Source: Tolypothrix brevis GSE-NOS-MK-07-07A
GTDB lineage: Bacteria; Cyanobacteriota; Cyanobacteriia; Cyanobacteriales; Nostocaceae
DNA length: 48,125 nt
Direction of reading: 5' to 3'
NCBI GenBank assembly: GCA_019358985.1
Contig: JAHHIJ010000045.1
Location: 1-48,125 of the forward strand
A model generated the notes under the pieces. The model was not told the origin of the DNA, did not search any database, and was given only the letters and a program-made list of their open reading frames with translations. The translations under genes were made by a program, and so were the position numbers. The first letter of the stretch is position 1. The number at the start of each line of letters is the position of its first letter. Positions 41,540 to 48,125 of this stretch are shown here, piece after piece.

Positions 41540-42610
41540 GTGAAATTGACAATTGAGATTATCAACGACAGGCTTAAGGCAGCGAAAATTGGGGTACGAG
41601 TTGAAGCTAGGGGCGATCGCTTATCCCTTCGAGCCACGCTACCACCCAAGCCGGGAAGCGCCAAAATTAAACCATATCAGCAATATCTTGCCTTGGGAAT
41701 TTACGCCAATCCTGCGGGACTGCAACGCGCAGAAGCAGAAGCCAAGATTGTTGGTGGATTGTTGGCACGGGGGGAGTTTGATTGGAGTCGGTATCTTGTT
41801 TCGGAGCAGGAAATGGGGAGTGGGGATTGGGGGCAGTGGATAGAAAAGCTACGTCAGAACTACTTTGCCCAAAAAGGTGACACACCCAACACGCAATTTA
41901 CTTGGAAGAACGACTACGAGGCAGCCTTTAAAAACTTAAAGGGAGAGGTTGCGATCACTCCATTAATCGCAGCTGCAATTTCCACCCCTGCCAATAGCCG
42001 CAGCCGGAAACGGACTTGCGAAAAGTTGCAGTTATTGGCTGAACTTGCTGGAATAAAAGTAGACCTCAAACCCTACATTGGCAATTACGGTAACTGGCAG
42101 ACGAAGCCGCGCCAGATACCTACTGACAATCAGATAATTGCAGCGCGATCGCTCTTTCTCAACTCCCCTCCTTGGCTCTGGGTATTTGGGGTGATGAGTA
42201 CGTATGGATTGCGCGATCATGAGGTGTTTTTTTGTGAAATCTCACCCACCCCACCCCACATCTGCCACGTAAAAGAAGGAAAAACAGGGGAACGAATTTG
42301 TTATCCCCTGCATCCTGATTGGGCAGTGGAATGGCGACTTTGGGAAATTAAAAAGCCAAACTGCACAGGAAAAATGTATCGGGATTATGGGCAGCGAGTC
42401 AGCCGAACTTTCGCTCGGAAAAACACCCCATTTTTACCATATGACCTCCGGCACGCTTATTGTATTAGGGGGAGCGTTCGGTACAAAGTGCCAGTAGCGA
42501 CAATGGCATCATGGGCGGGACACAGCCCCGTGGTTCACTACCAAACATATAACCGCTGGATTTCAGAAATTGAACACGCAAAGGTGTTTAATTCGCTCAA
42601 TCAATCCTAA
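41540..42610 (+). CDS. Tyrosine-recombinase integrase
   Basis: The 356-residue product has an N-terminal arm-binding-like region, a SAM-like core-binding domain (~95-180) and a catalytic domain. The first catalytic Arg is in STYGLRDHEVFF (~226). The second box is DLRHAYCIRG (~302), with GHS (~326) and the nucleophile Tyr in HYQTYNRWI (~335). The family's Lys is not obvious by eye. The start is the GTG at 41540. It lies next to tRNA-Val and points into the element. A large perfect inverted repeat follows its stop immediately. Confidence 0.85.
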   Translation: MKLTIEIINDRLKAAKIGVRVEARGDRLSLRATLPPKPGSAKIKPYQQYLALGIYANPAGLQRAEAEAKIVGGLLARGEFDWSRYLVSEQEMGSGDWGQWIEKLRQNYFAQKGDTPNTQFTWKNDYEAAFKNLKGEVAITPLIAAAISTPANSRSRKRTCEKLQLLAELAGIKVDLKPYIGNYGNWQTKPRQIPTDNQIIAARSLFLNSPPWLWVFGVMSTYGLRDHEVFFCEISPTPPHICHVKEGKTGERICYPLHPDWAVEWRLWEIKKPNCTGKMYRDYGQRVSRTFARKNTPFLPYDLRHAYCIRGSVRYKVPVATMASWAGHSPVVHYQTYNRWISEIEHAKVFNSLNQS

Positions 42611-42612
42611 AT

Positions 42613-42650
42613 GTCCCAAGCACGGATATATGTCTATCCGTGCTTGGGAC
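42613..42650. repeat. 38-bp inverted repeat with perfect 16-bp arms after the integrase
   Basis: Arms GTCCCAAGCACGGATA (42613-42628) and TATCCGTGCTTGGGAC (42635-42650) are separated by six bases. It begins two bases after the integrase stop. It may be a bidirectional terminator without a T-run, or a recombination or cruciform site. Confidence 0.85.
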
Positions 42651-42685
42651 GGAAAGCCTTTACAAATCTTGAACAGTAGACGAAC

Positions 42686-42769
42686 TGACACCAAGTACGC
42701 GCGTGCAAATTCACCTTGAGAGCGATCGCCCTTTGCCCGACTCACAATTTCCACCAAATCGCTCCCCAA
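42686..42769 (-). pseudogene. Fragment of an XRE-type repressor
   Basis: The frame LVEIVSRAKGDRSQGEFARA closely matches LAKIVNKAKGERSQSQFAMD of the intact XRE gene at 42801-43163, then loses similarity. It looks like a partial duplicate or the remnant of a second repressor gene. The frame running on into the integrase region is not credible coding. Confidence 0.5.
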
Positions 42770-42800
42770 ATTGATCGCTCATTATTTATTGCCACTTAGC

Positions 42801-43163
42801 TTAATTTAACAAATCATCAAACAACAGCCTGACTAATCTTGCTCGTTGCTCTTTATCTAATTTTTTCGCTATTTGCAAGACATCTTCTGCCACCTTTGGA
42901 GAATAAATCTTTTCTGATTCACCCCCACTGATCTCAGAAAATAATTCTTCTAAGCTCATTCCGGCTGCCGTAGCAATTTTTTCCAGATTTTTGGCAGAAG
43001 GCATACCTTGCCCTTTGAGCCAATTTTGCGCTGCACCAAGACTCACGCCCAAATCCATCGCAAACTGGCTCTGCGATCGCTCCCCTTTCGCTTTATTTAC
43101 TATTTTTGCAAGGCGTTCTCTAGATCCTTCTTCCATCAAAATTTGCCGAATTGCTAACCACAT
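42801..43163 (-). CDS. XRE-family helix-turn-helix repressor
   Basis: The product of about 120 residues has a helix-turn-helix (SQSQFAMDLGVSLGAAQNWL, followed by GQGMPSAKNLEKIATAAGMS). Its C-terminal helical tail (AEDVLQIAKKLDKEQRARLV) suggests dimerisation. It probably keeps the integrative element silent. It is divergent from the small genes starting at 43269. Starts at 43175 (GTG), 43163 and 43136 (ATG) are all possible. Confidence 0.8.
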   Translation of the reverse strand: MWLAIRQILMEEGSRERLAKIVNKAKGERSQSQFAMDLGVSLGAAQNWLKGQGMPSAKNLEKIATAAGMSLEELFSEISGGESEKIYSPKVAEDVLQIAKKLDKEQRARLVRLLFDDLLN

Positions 43164-43268
43164 ATCATAATGCACCCTCTTGAGGGCTGTTAAACTCCGG
43201 ACGACACTTTACAAAGCCCTTCAATAATATTATTATTAGTGAAATAGTAGTTACTAACCAATAAAGTA

Positions 43269-43469
43269 GTGGTAATATCTACGGCAGTAAAGCCAATAAA
43301 AAAGTCTTTCGATGCCTCGCCAGGCGTGGCAGACGAACTCGTAGCTGTAGCGCGTGAACTCGGCATTCCCCAATCGGCGGTGATTGTAGTTGCACTGGAA
43401 GCCTACTTCCTGGATTACTACCGGAGAAAAGGCGAAAAAAAGCAACACAAAGACCTTATAGCTGCATAA
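43269..43469 (+). CDS. Small ribbon-helix-helix-like protein
   Basis: The 66-residue product (KKSFDASPGVADELVAVARE, LGIPQSAVIVVALEAYFLDY) has the short strand plus two-helix layout of ribbon-helix-helix DNA-binding proteins. It starts with GTG and lies opposite the XRE repressor, as expected for an early element regulator such as a partitioning or excision factor. The family is not firmly identified. Confidence 0.55.
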   Translation: MVISTAVKPIKKSFDASPGVADELVAVARELGIPQSAVIVVALEAYFLDYYRRKGEKKQHKDLIAA

Positions 43470-43476
43470 ATGCTCT

Positions 43477-43863
43477 ATGGAGGAATCACCCAGCTACAAA
43501 TTACGGGAGAGATTTATCCCCGAATCCCAACTCAGGGATGCCATTAAAACAATCCTGGCAGAAATGCTTGGGGTAAATAATGTTATTCAGTCGAGCCGAC
43601 AGTGGTATGACACAGAACTTGCCTACTCTTTATTGGGGCTGAATTCGGTCAAGCAACTCAGGGAGATGGTGCGAAGTGGCACATTGCGAATTGGGCATGA
43701 GGTGCGCGATGTGCGATCGCCTGATTCCCTAGTGCCACGCTATCAGTTTCACATTGAAAAATGTGAACAGCAACTTGCTTTACCGCCCGAAAAGCGTGAA
43801 GCTCGCCGGACAGAAGTTTCTGGGAAAGAGCGAGCTTCACGGAAGTACGGAAAGATAGCTTAA
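43477..43863 (+). CDS. Element protein of unknown function, possible DNA-binding
   Basis: The 128-residue product contains WYDTELAYSLLGLNSVKQLR and EMVRSGTLRIGHEVRDVRSP. This looks like an excisionase or MerR-like winged helix in which a domain reads its position in a sequence-specific way. The C-terminal third is basic (PPEKREARRTEVSGKERASR). It lies seven bases after the preceding small gene and is probably co-transcribed. No family name can be given. Confidence 0.55.
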   Translation: MEESPSYKLRERFIPESQLRDAIKTILAEMLGVNNVIQSSRQWYDTELAYSLLGLNSVKQLREMVRSGTLRIGHEVRDVRSPDSLVPRYQFHIEKCEQQLALPPEKREARRTEVSGKERASRKYGKIA

Positions 43864-43945
43864 AACTTGGACAGTGTAAACAGATATCAAGCAATCAATG
43901 GAGCAACAGATGGCAATTAACAGCGAGTAGAACCCTAAAACAAAA

Positions 43946-43985
43946 CTAGGTTGCAAACTTCCAATTCGCAACCTAGAAAATTTTT
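43946..43985 (+). terminator. Terminator-like hairpin
   Basis: CTAGGTTGC and GCAACCTAG arms with a 13-base loop, followed by AAAATTTTT. It follows the two small genes by about 80 bp. Confidence 0.75.
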
Positions 43986-43998
43986 ATATACGCAAAGA

Positions 43999-44071
43999 AA
44001 AACCTAAACCCAAACCCTGCATAGCGATCGCTATGTGACAGGAGATTGTCGCCCAGGCTCTTTTAGGTTTT
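43999..44071. other. Structured intergenic stretch before the element operon
   Basis: AAAACCTAAA (43999-44008) pairs with TTTAGGTTTT (44062-44071) and encloses a 16-bp palindrome CATAGCGATCGCTATG (44020-44035) centred on a HIP1 octamer. It lies 70 bp before the next start and might be a leader RNA or an operator region. Confidence 0.45.
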
Positions 44072-44140
44072 CATTATGCCACAAAATTTCAAGTTTTGGC
44101 AACCGAGTACGTATCTACTTAAAAAAAGGGAAATTAAATC

Positions 44141-45043
44141 ATGTATGTATCTACCAATACAAAATTAGATGATGACGAACTGGATAAAAAGCAGCAACTA
44201 GAAGATTCCGTAAGGGAAGGAATTGAAGCCGGTAAACGCGGTTTTCAGCAGGCGGCGATCGCACTGCTGAGGATTGACGAACTTGCATTATGGCGGGATG
44301 AGGCGAATAGTTTCAACCAGTATCGCGAGAAGTTTAAATCGCTACTGGAGGATATGGACATTACCGACCGACATCTAAACAGACTTATCGCAACTCAGAA
44401 ATGTGTACAAATGTTAAGACCAATTGGTCTTAACATTACGCAACAAAAGGAAAGTCATTTTAGACCATTGACCCAATTAAAGGAGCCAAAACAAGTGCAA
44501 CAGGCTTACAAGCGAGCTATTGAAATAGCCGAAACTCAAGGAGAGGAGCCAAAAGCTAAACATTTTGAAGCAGCTGTGGCAGAAATCAAGCCACCCAAAG
44601 TGAAGCTCTCAAAACCACCCCGTATCCCAATTGGGGCAGTAGTGGAAGTGCGTAAGCATTTTCCAGATGAAGAAGTAGCGGGGACAGAAGGGATTGTTAC
44701 GCAGCATCCATCGGCTGACCGCTGCATTGTCCGGTTTGGGGATGAAAGCAGACTCATTCCTGACAACATGCTGGCGGCAGTTGAGGGGACAAAAGAATTT
44801 ACATCTACAAAACAGGAGGATACATATATGGCGCGATCGCTTGGACTGCGATGTCGAGGCGACAAGGCTTCGCCAACGCGGCTTCAGGTGCTGCCGGATA
44901 TTGCCCGGAATGAAGGGGTGATGAGCGAGTCAGAACAGTTGGAGATTGAGGTTGCGATCGCGGCTTTCTTACGAGTCCTGCCAAGGCTATCGCATCAGCA
45001 AAAAGGAATGGTGTATGAGCAATTAATGAAGGTAGCAGTATGA
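44141..45043 (+). CDS. Plasmid/phage-type protein of unknown function, ParB-like helical region
   Basis: The 300-residue product has a helical N-terminal half (VREGIEAGKRGFQQAAIALL, ITDRHLNRLIATQKCVQMLR) resembling DNA-binding proteins of cyanobacterial plasmids and prophages. A beta-rich segment in the second half (PIGAVVEVRKHFPDEEVAGT, RCIVRFGDES) could be a small KOW/SH3-like barrel. The stretch ARSLGLRCRGDKASPTRLQV comes from a dispersed repeat read in frame. It starts a tightly packed operon. AAGGGA precedes the ATG. The function is not known. Confidence 0.55.
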   Translation: MYVSTNTKLDDDELDKKQQLEDSVREGIEAGKRGFQQAAIALLRIDELALWRDEANSFNQYREKFKSLLEDMDITDRHLNRLIATQKCVQMLRPIGLNITQQKESHFRPLTQLKEPKQVQQAYKRAIEIAETQGEEPKAKHFEAAVAEIKPPKVKLSKPPRIPIGAVVEVRKHFPDEEVAGTEGIVTQHPSADRCIVRFGDESRLIPDNMLAAVEGTKEFTSTKQEDTYMARSLGLRCRGDKASPTRLQVLPDIARNEGVMSESEQLEIEVAIAAFLRVLPRLSHQQKGMVYEQLMKVAV

Positions 45044-45801
45044 GTCACACTCTTGAAGCGCAAATACAAGATAATAGTATAAGTAATGCCCCCACGTTGT
45101 TACAAGCAACCGGGAGCGTGGCAACCCTAAAGTTACTAGGAGATGCATTCATGATTTTAACTGAAGATGTTCTTCAGCGGTATCGTGCTAATCAAGGTTA
45201 CGTGTACTTGATTCACGCTGTTGGAACAGATAGATACAAGATTGGGCGTAGTGTAAACCCGCCAGCAAGGCTAGAAACCCTCAAAAAGCAATCACCATAC
45301 CCGCTACAAATAATTGAGTGTTTCTGGACACCGGATGCGATCGCGGATGAAAAATATTTTCATAATAGAGAGTATTTAGCTCCACATAGAAAGTTTGGTG
45401 AATGGTTTGAAGTCAGCAATGAAAGAGATGATACTCTATCTCTAAGCTCGTTTGACGTGCTTGAGCTTGAGTTTACTGGGCATCGCCCAACCTGTAGACA
45501 GTACTTAATGCAATCTTTTCAATCAGTTATTGCAGACTCTGGGCTACCTACTGACGGCAATTACTTTAATCAAGCTTATAGCCCTATCCGCCTTTTGTAT
45601 TTAGGCGTTACCAATATACCTGCACTTGAAAGAATTATCTTCTTTACCTTCAACAAGCTACCTTCAATAGTTGGTAATTGCAGAGACTCGCAAGAGCTTG
45701 AAAATACATGTTGGGCAGCTTGTGAAACTGCATCACAACTTATTTTAGGGCAAGAGCTTTTTGATATTGCAGAGTCACTAGTTCGTTACAAGGGCAAATA
45801 A
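45040..45801 (+). CDS. T5orf172/GIY-YIG-type nuclease-domain protein
   Basis: The 253-residue product has a GIY-YIG-like domain of the MUG113/T5orf172 type (residues ~53-128: GYVYLIHAVGTDRYKIGRSV, NPPARLETLKKQSPYPLQII, then HRKFGEWFEVS). The Y-V-Y-L and Y-K-I-G-R motifs carry the usual catalytic Tyr and Arg. The C-terminal half is unassigned. Its ATG overlaps the preceding TGA by four bases. Relatives occur in phages and mobile elements. Confidence 0.75.
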   Translation: MSHTLEAQIQDNSISNAPTLLQATGSVATLKLLGDAFMILTEDVLQRYRANQGYVYLIHAVGTDRYKIGRSVNPPARLETLKKQSPYPLQIIECFWTPDAIADEKYFHNREYLAPHRKFGEWFEVSNERDDTLSLSSFDVLELEFTGHRPTCRQYLMQSFQSVIADSGLPTDGNYFNQAYSPIRLLYLGVTNIPALERIIFFTFNKLPSIVGNCRDSQELENTCWAACETASQLILGQELFDIAESLVRYKGK

Positions 45802-45803
45802 AA

Positions 45804-47402
45804 ATGAATATTATTTTGCTCGAAAAGCTTTTGGCTAGACCAATCGCTTTTCATCGGATTTTTGCGACAGTAGCGGGTGGCGCTACCGAAGGACTATTTT
45901 TAAGTCAAGCTTATTATTGGTCGTTTCGTACCACTATTGATGGTGAATGGTTTTATAAGACTCAAGAAGAGTGGTATCAGGAGACTGTGCTTACTCGCAG
46001 AGAACAAGCAGCGGCAAGGAAGAAATTAATTGCGCTCCATATTCTTGAGGAAAAAAGAGAGGGTATGCCTAGCCAATTGTTTTATAAGGTTAACAAGGAA
46101 AAGCTTTATGAGATTATTCTTGGTGAAGACTCAAACCCGCATGGTTACAAGATTGTACAAAATGACAATCTTGTAGATTCAAGATTGTCAGATGTGGCAA
46201 ACAAGATTGTACAAAGTGACATTCAATCTATATATACAGAGATTACTTCAGAGACTACACCCCCCCTATCCCCCCAAGGGGAAGATGTGTGTAAAAGAAA
46301 ATTTGGATTTGAAATAAAAGAGAATTTGGAGCTAGTCCCACAACACTCTACTTCGTTGGATAAAAAGCCAGAGGTTACGCAACTAACGAGCGATATTGTC
46401 GTGGGGATAATTGTTCCGGCGCCGGCAGAAATACAAAAAACAAAGCCTCTGCCATCTGAGTCGGTTCATCCAATCGCAAAAATGGAATCAAGATTTAATT
46501 TAAAACAAACTGTTAGGCAGCAGAGGCGTGAATATTTAGACGCAGTAGCCCACCCATCGTTAGTTTTTTCAGAGAATACACCTTGGCTAGAGCCTAACAG
46601 CACTGCCGAAATGCCAATTTTTCATAGACCTTTTGTAGCCTGGGGTGCTGGGTGCATTATGAAATTTGCTTCCACGACACTTGAAAGGGCTAAAGGCAAT
46701 TTTGAAACTAAGTTAATTAACGATCCTCGAAAAATAGCAATTGAGTGGAGAGCTTACAGTGACGCTCTTGTTCATACGGCTGTAGTTGTTGCAGCCAGAG
46801 TTAACAACGGCATAAGTGTTGGTCAAGACGAACTGGACAACCTCGCTAAAAATCAACGCGCATTTACGCTCATCACAGCAGAGTCAACCGAAAGCATAGA
46901 CCCAAAAATCCTTGTGTCAGCACAGCAAGTCAGCCATGAACCACCGCAACTAGAATCAGCTGCCACCGTCTCAGATGACATTTGGGATACCATAGCTGCC
47001 AAAACGCTATGGGAGCAATCGCAGTTTAGCGTACCAATACCAGATGGCGCAGAGAACATTGCTGCATACACCAATACTGCAAAGTCTGAAGATTCTGATT
47101 ATTTCCGCGCTCTCCACGAAAAACATTTGACTTGCGGCATTCAACCCATAGCGCAGCCTATAAGCAGCTTAGAAGAGGCTAAAGCTCGAATAGATGCTTT
47201 GACCCCAAAGATGGGAATGCCATCTGTTAGTGCCGAAGACAAACAGCGCATGAGAGATGAAGAGCGACTAGGGAACAAGCTAGCTTACTGGACTGAATTA
47301 TTGCAATCGGGGATACCTTCTGTGATTGCAGATGTAACACGTCGAGCTAACGCGCAAGGTTACGAAATTATTGATGGTGAAATTTTTGAGGTTGATTTTT
47401 AA
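45804..47402 (+). CDS. Replication-initiator-like protein of the element
   Basis: The 532-residue product has an N-terminal winged-helix region (LARPIAFHRIFATVAGGATE, GLFLSQAYYWSFRTTIDGEW, TRREQAAARKKLIALHILEE) as found in phage replication protein O-like and plasmid Rep proteins. The rest is long, acidic and poorly conserved, with no visible helicase or primase motifs. It begins two bases after the GIY-YIG gene stop and ends three bases before the next start. Initiation of replication or excision-linked replication is the probable role. Confidence 0.6.
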   Translation: MNIILLEKLLARPIAFHRIFATVAGGATEGLFLSQAYYWSFRTTIDGEWFYKTQEEWYQETVLTRREQAAARKKLIALHILEEKREGMPSQLFYKVNKEKLYEIILGEDSNPHGYKIVQNDNLVDSRLSDVANKIVQSDIQSIYTEITSETTPPLSPQGEDVCKRKFGFEIKENLELVPQHSTSLDKKPEVTQLTSDIVVGIIVPAPAEIQKTKPLPSESVHPIAKMESRFNLKQTVRQQRREYLDAVAHPSLVFSENTPWLEPNSTAEMPIFHRPFVAWGAGCIMKFASTTLERAKGNFETKLINDPRKIAIEWRAYSDALVHTAVVVAARVNNGISVGQDELDNLAKNQRAFTLITAESTESIDPKILVSAQQVSHEPPQLESAATVSDDIWDTIAAKTLWEQSQFSVPIPDGAENIAAYTNTAKSEDSDYFRALHEKHLTCGIQPIAQPISSLEEAKARIDALTPKMGMPSVSAEDKQRMRDEERLGNKLAYWTELLQSGIPSVIADVTRRANAQGYEIIDGEIFEVDF

Positions 47403-47405
47403 ATC

Positions 47406-47609
47406 ATGAATCCACTCAGCGATCTTCAGATGGAAATGGCGTGGAGCATCGCTCAGTACGATGTCAAATCCGCTTCTAGATATTGTGTATACGCTATAGC
47501 TCTCAACGAGATGAAATGCCCAATTTGTGGCAGCGAATTAATTAAGCGCGGCAGTTTTGCGGATAATTTTCTCTGCCCAAATTCCCGCAGGAGGAAGCAT
47601 GGGAAATAA
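47406..47609 (+). CDS. Small zinc-ribbon-like protein
   Basis: The 67-residue product has a CPICGSELIKRG...FLCPN motif (two Cys pairs would need one more Cys; only three are visible). It overlaps the methyltransferase start by 11 bp and is part of the same operon. No family is recognised. Confidence 0.5.
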   Translation: MNPLSDLQMEMAWSIAQYDVKSASRYCVYAIALNEMKCPICGSELIKRGSFADNFLCPNSRRRKHGK

Positions 47610-48125
47610 GCCAGTAATAAGCGACAACGCACCCACTGCCGTAATCTTATTCGCCGGGGGTGGTGGAATTGAAGCCGGCATGGTTGAAGCGGGTATCCGC
47701 CCAGTTGTCGCAGTGGAATGCGATCGCGGAGCGACTCCTTCGGAGTATCGCACTCTTACAAAACTCAGCATTGCGATCGCAGACAATCACGATCGCAACT
47801 TCAGCGAATACGGCTGTAAATTAATAAGGCAAACAGTCCAAGAAGTAGCATCTGCGGGGTTCCCAGACTTTCCACACCAAAGAATAGACTACTTACATGC
47901 TTCCCCAGTTTGTAGTAACTTTAGTAACGCAAAGCGCGATCGCATAGAATCGCAGTGCGATCGCGATTGTGCGATCGCAGTGGGGAATGCGATCGCACAT
48001 CTACAACCCAAAAATTTCACATTAGAAAATGTCGTTGGGTATAAAAAGTCTGAAAGTTTCCACATAATATTGGACGTTTTGGAAACAGAGGGTTATCAAG
48101 TAGCCTGGGACATTGTAAACATGGC
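47599..48125 (+). CDS. Cytosine-5 DNA methyltransferase (5' part; truncated by the window edge)
   Basis: The frame is open to the right edge (~175 residues). Motif I is AVILFAGGGGIEAGMVEAG, motif IV is HASPVCSNFSNAKRD with the probable catalytic Cys, and motif VI is FTLENVVGYKKS. This is a Dcm-like enzyme of the type often found in phages and mobile elements (SPVC in place of PPCQ). AGGAGGAAGC precedes the ATG at 47599. The gene has an unusual density of GCGATCGC octamers, and short runs of the protein (CDRDCAIAVGNAIAH) are encoded by them. Confidence 0.85.
   Translation, partial: MGNKPVISDNAPTAVILFAGGGGIEAGMVEAGIRPVVAVECDRGATPSEYRTLTKLSIAIADNHDRNFSEYGCKLIRQTVQEVASAGFPDFPHQRIDYLHASPVCSNFSNAKRDRIESQCDRDCAIAVGNAIAHLQPKNFTLENVVGYKKSESFHIILDVLETEGYQVAWDIVNM

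Larger units (their letters stand above)
41331..48125. mobile_element. Putative integrative element at tRNA-Val (right end outside the window)
   Basis: A tyrosine integrase directly beside a tRNA, an XRE repressor in the opposite direction, small DNA-binding proteins, a replication-initiator-like gene and a DNA methyltransferase make a phage- or plasmid-like gene set. No structural phage genes are seen. The far attachment site is not in the window, so the extent is unknown. Confidence 0.6.

Overview
The window comes from a filamentous, phycoerythrin-making cyanobacterium, probably Nostocales. Three things point there: dense HIP1 octamers (GCGATCGC) on both strands, a full set of phycobilisome and bilin genes, and many short dispersed palindromes between genes. 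The species cannot be fixed from the sequence alone.

Positions 1-18.8 kb are a compact phycoerythrin (PE) and chromatic-acclimation island. It holds pebA and pebB (phycoerythrobilin synthesis), two CpeS/CpcS-family lyases, a CpeT-type lyase, a HEAT-repeat protein of the phycobilin-lyase type, and the rod linkers cpeC, cpeD and cpeE. It also holds a stand-alone CpcD-domain linker, the PE activator cpeR, and the membrane-anchored linker cpcL (cpcG2). The green/red light two-component pair ccaS and ccaR flanks cpcL. CcaS carries a cyanobacteriochrome GAF domain with Cys156, Leu157 and Lys169 and a Glu at 126, the pattern of protochromic green/red sensors. A CcaR-type direct repeat lies upstream of cpcL. 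The inferred logic is that CcaS senses light, CcaR drives cpcL and perhaps other PE genes, CpeR activates PE expression, PebA and PebB make the bilin, the lyases attach it and the linkers build the rods. The cpeBA genes are not in the window. The island is cut by an IS605-type tnpB, an IS607 element (tnpA and tnpB) and what looks like an orphan tnpB right end lying against the ccaR start.

Positions 18.8-23.6 kb hold a co-oriented trio: a DUF815 AAA+ ATPase, a membrane-anchored coiled-coil protein with a TerB-C-like end, and a BrxD/DUF2791-type P-loop ATPase. This is a possible undescribed stress or defence module. A TMEM14-family membrane protein follows.

Positions 23.6-27.4 kb hold a nested palindromic element, a decayed P-loop ATPase fragment, and an APH-like kinase followed by a HopA1-family protein. 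That pairing resembles the split kinase/lyase of class V lanthipeptide synthetases.

Positions 27.4-33.7 kb are a phylloquinone cluster (DHNA-CoA thioesterase, menE, menC, menA, menF). Then come proA with a tandem array derived from its own 3' end, a peptidoglycan-binding protein, an M48 membrane protease, two small unknown membrane proteins, an aldehyde dehydrogenase remnant, mazG and a DUF2227 protein.

From 41.3 kb to the right edge lies a probable integrative element next to tRNA-Val(UAC). It has a tyrosine integrase, an XRE repressor, small DNA-binding proteins, a GIY-YIG-type protein, a replication-initiator-like protein and a truncated cytosine-5 DNA methyltransferase.
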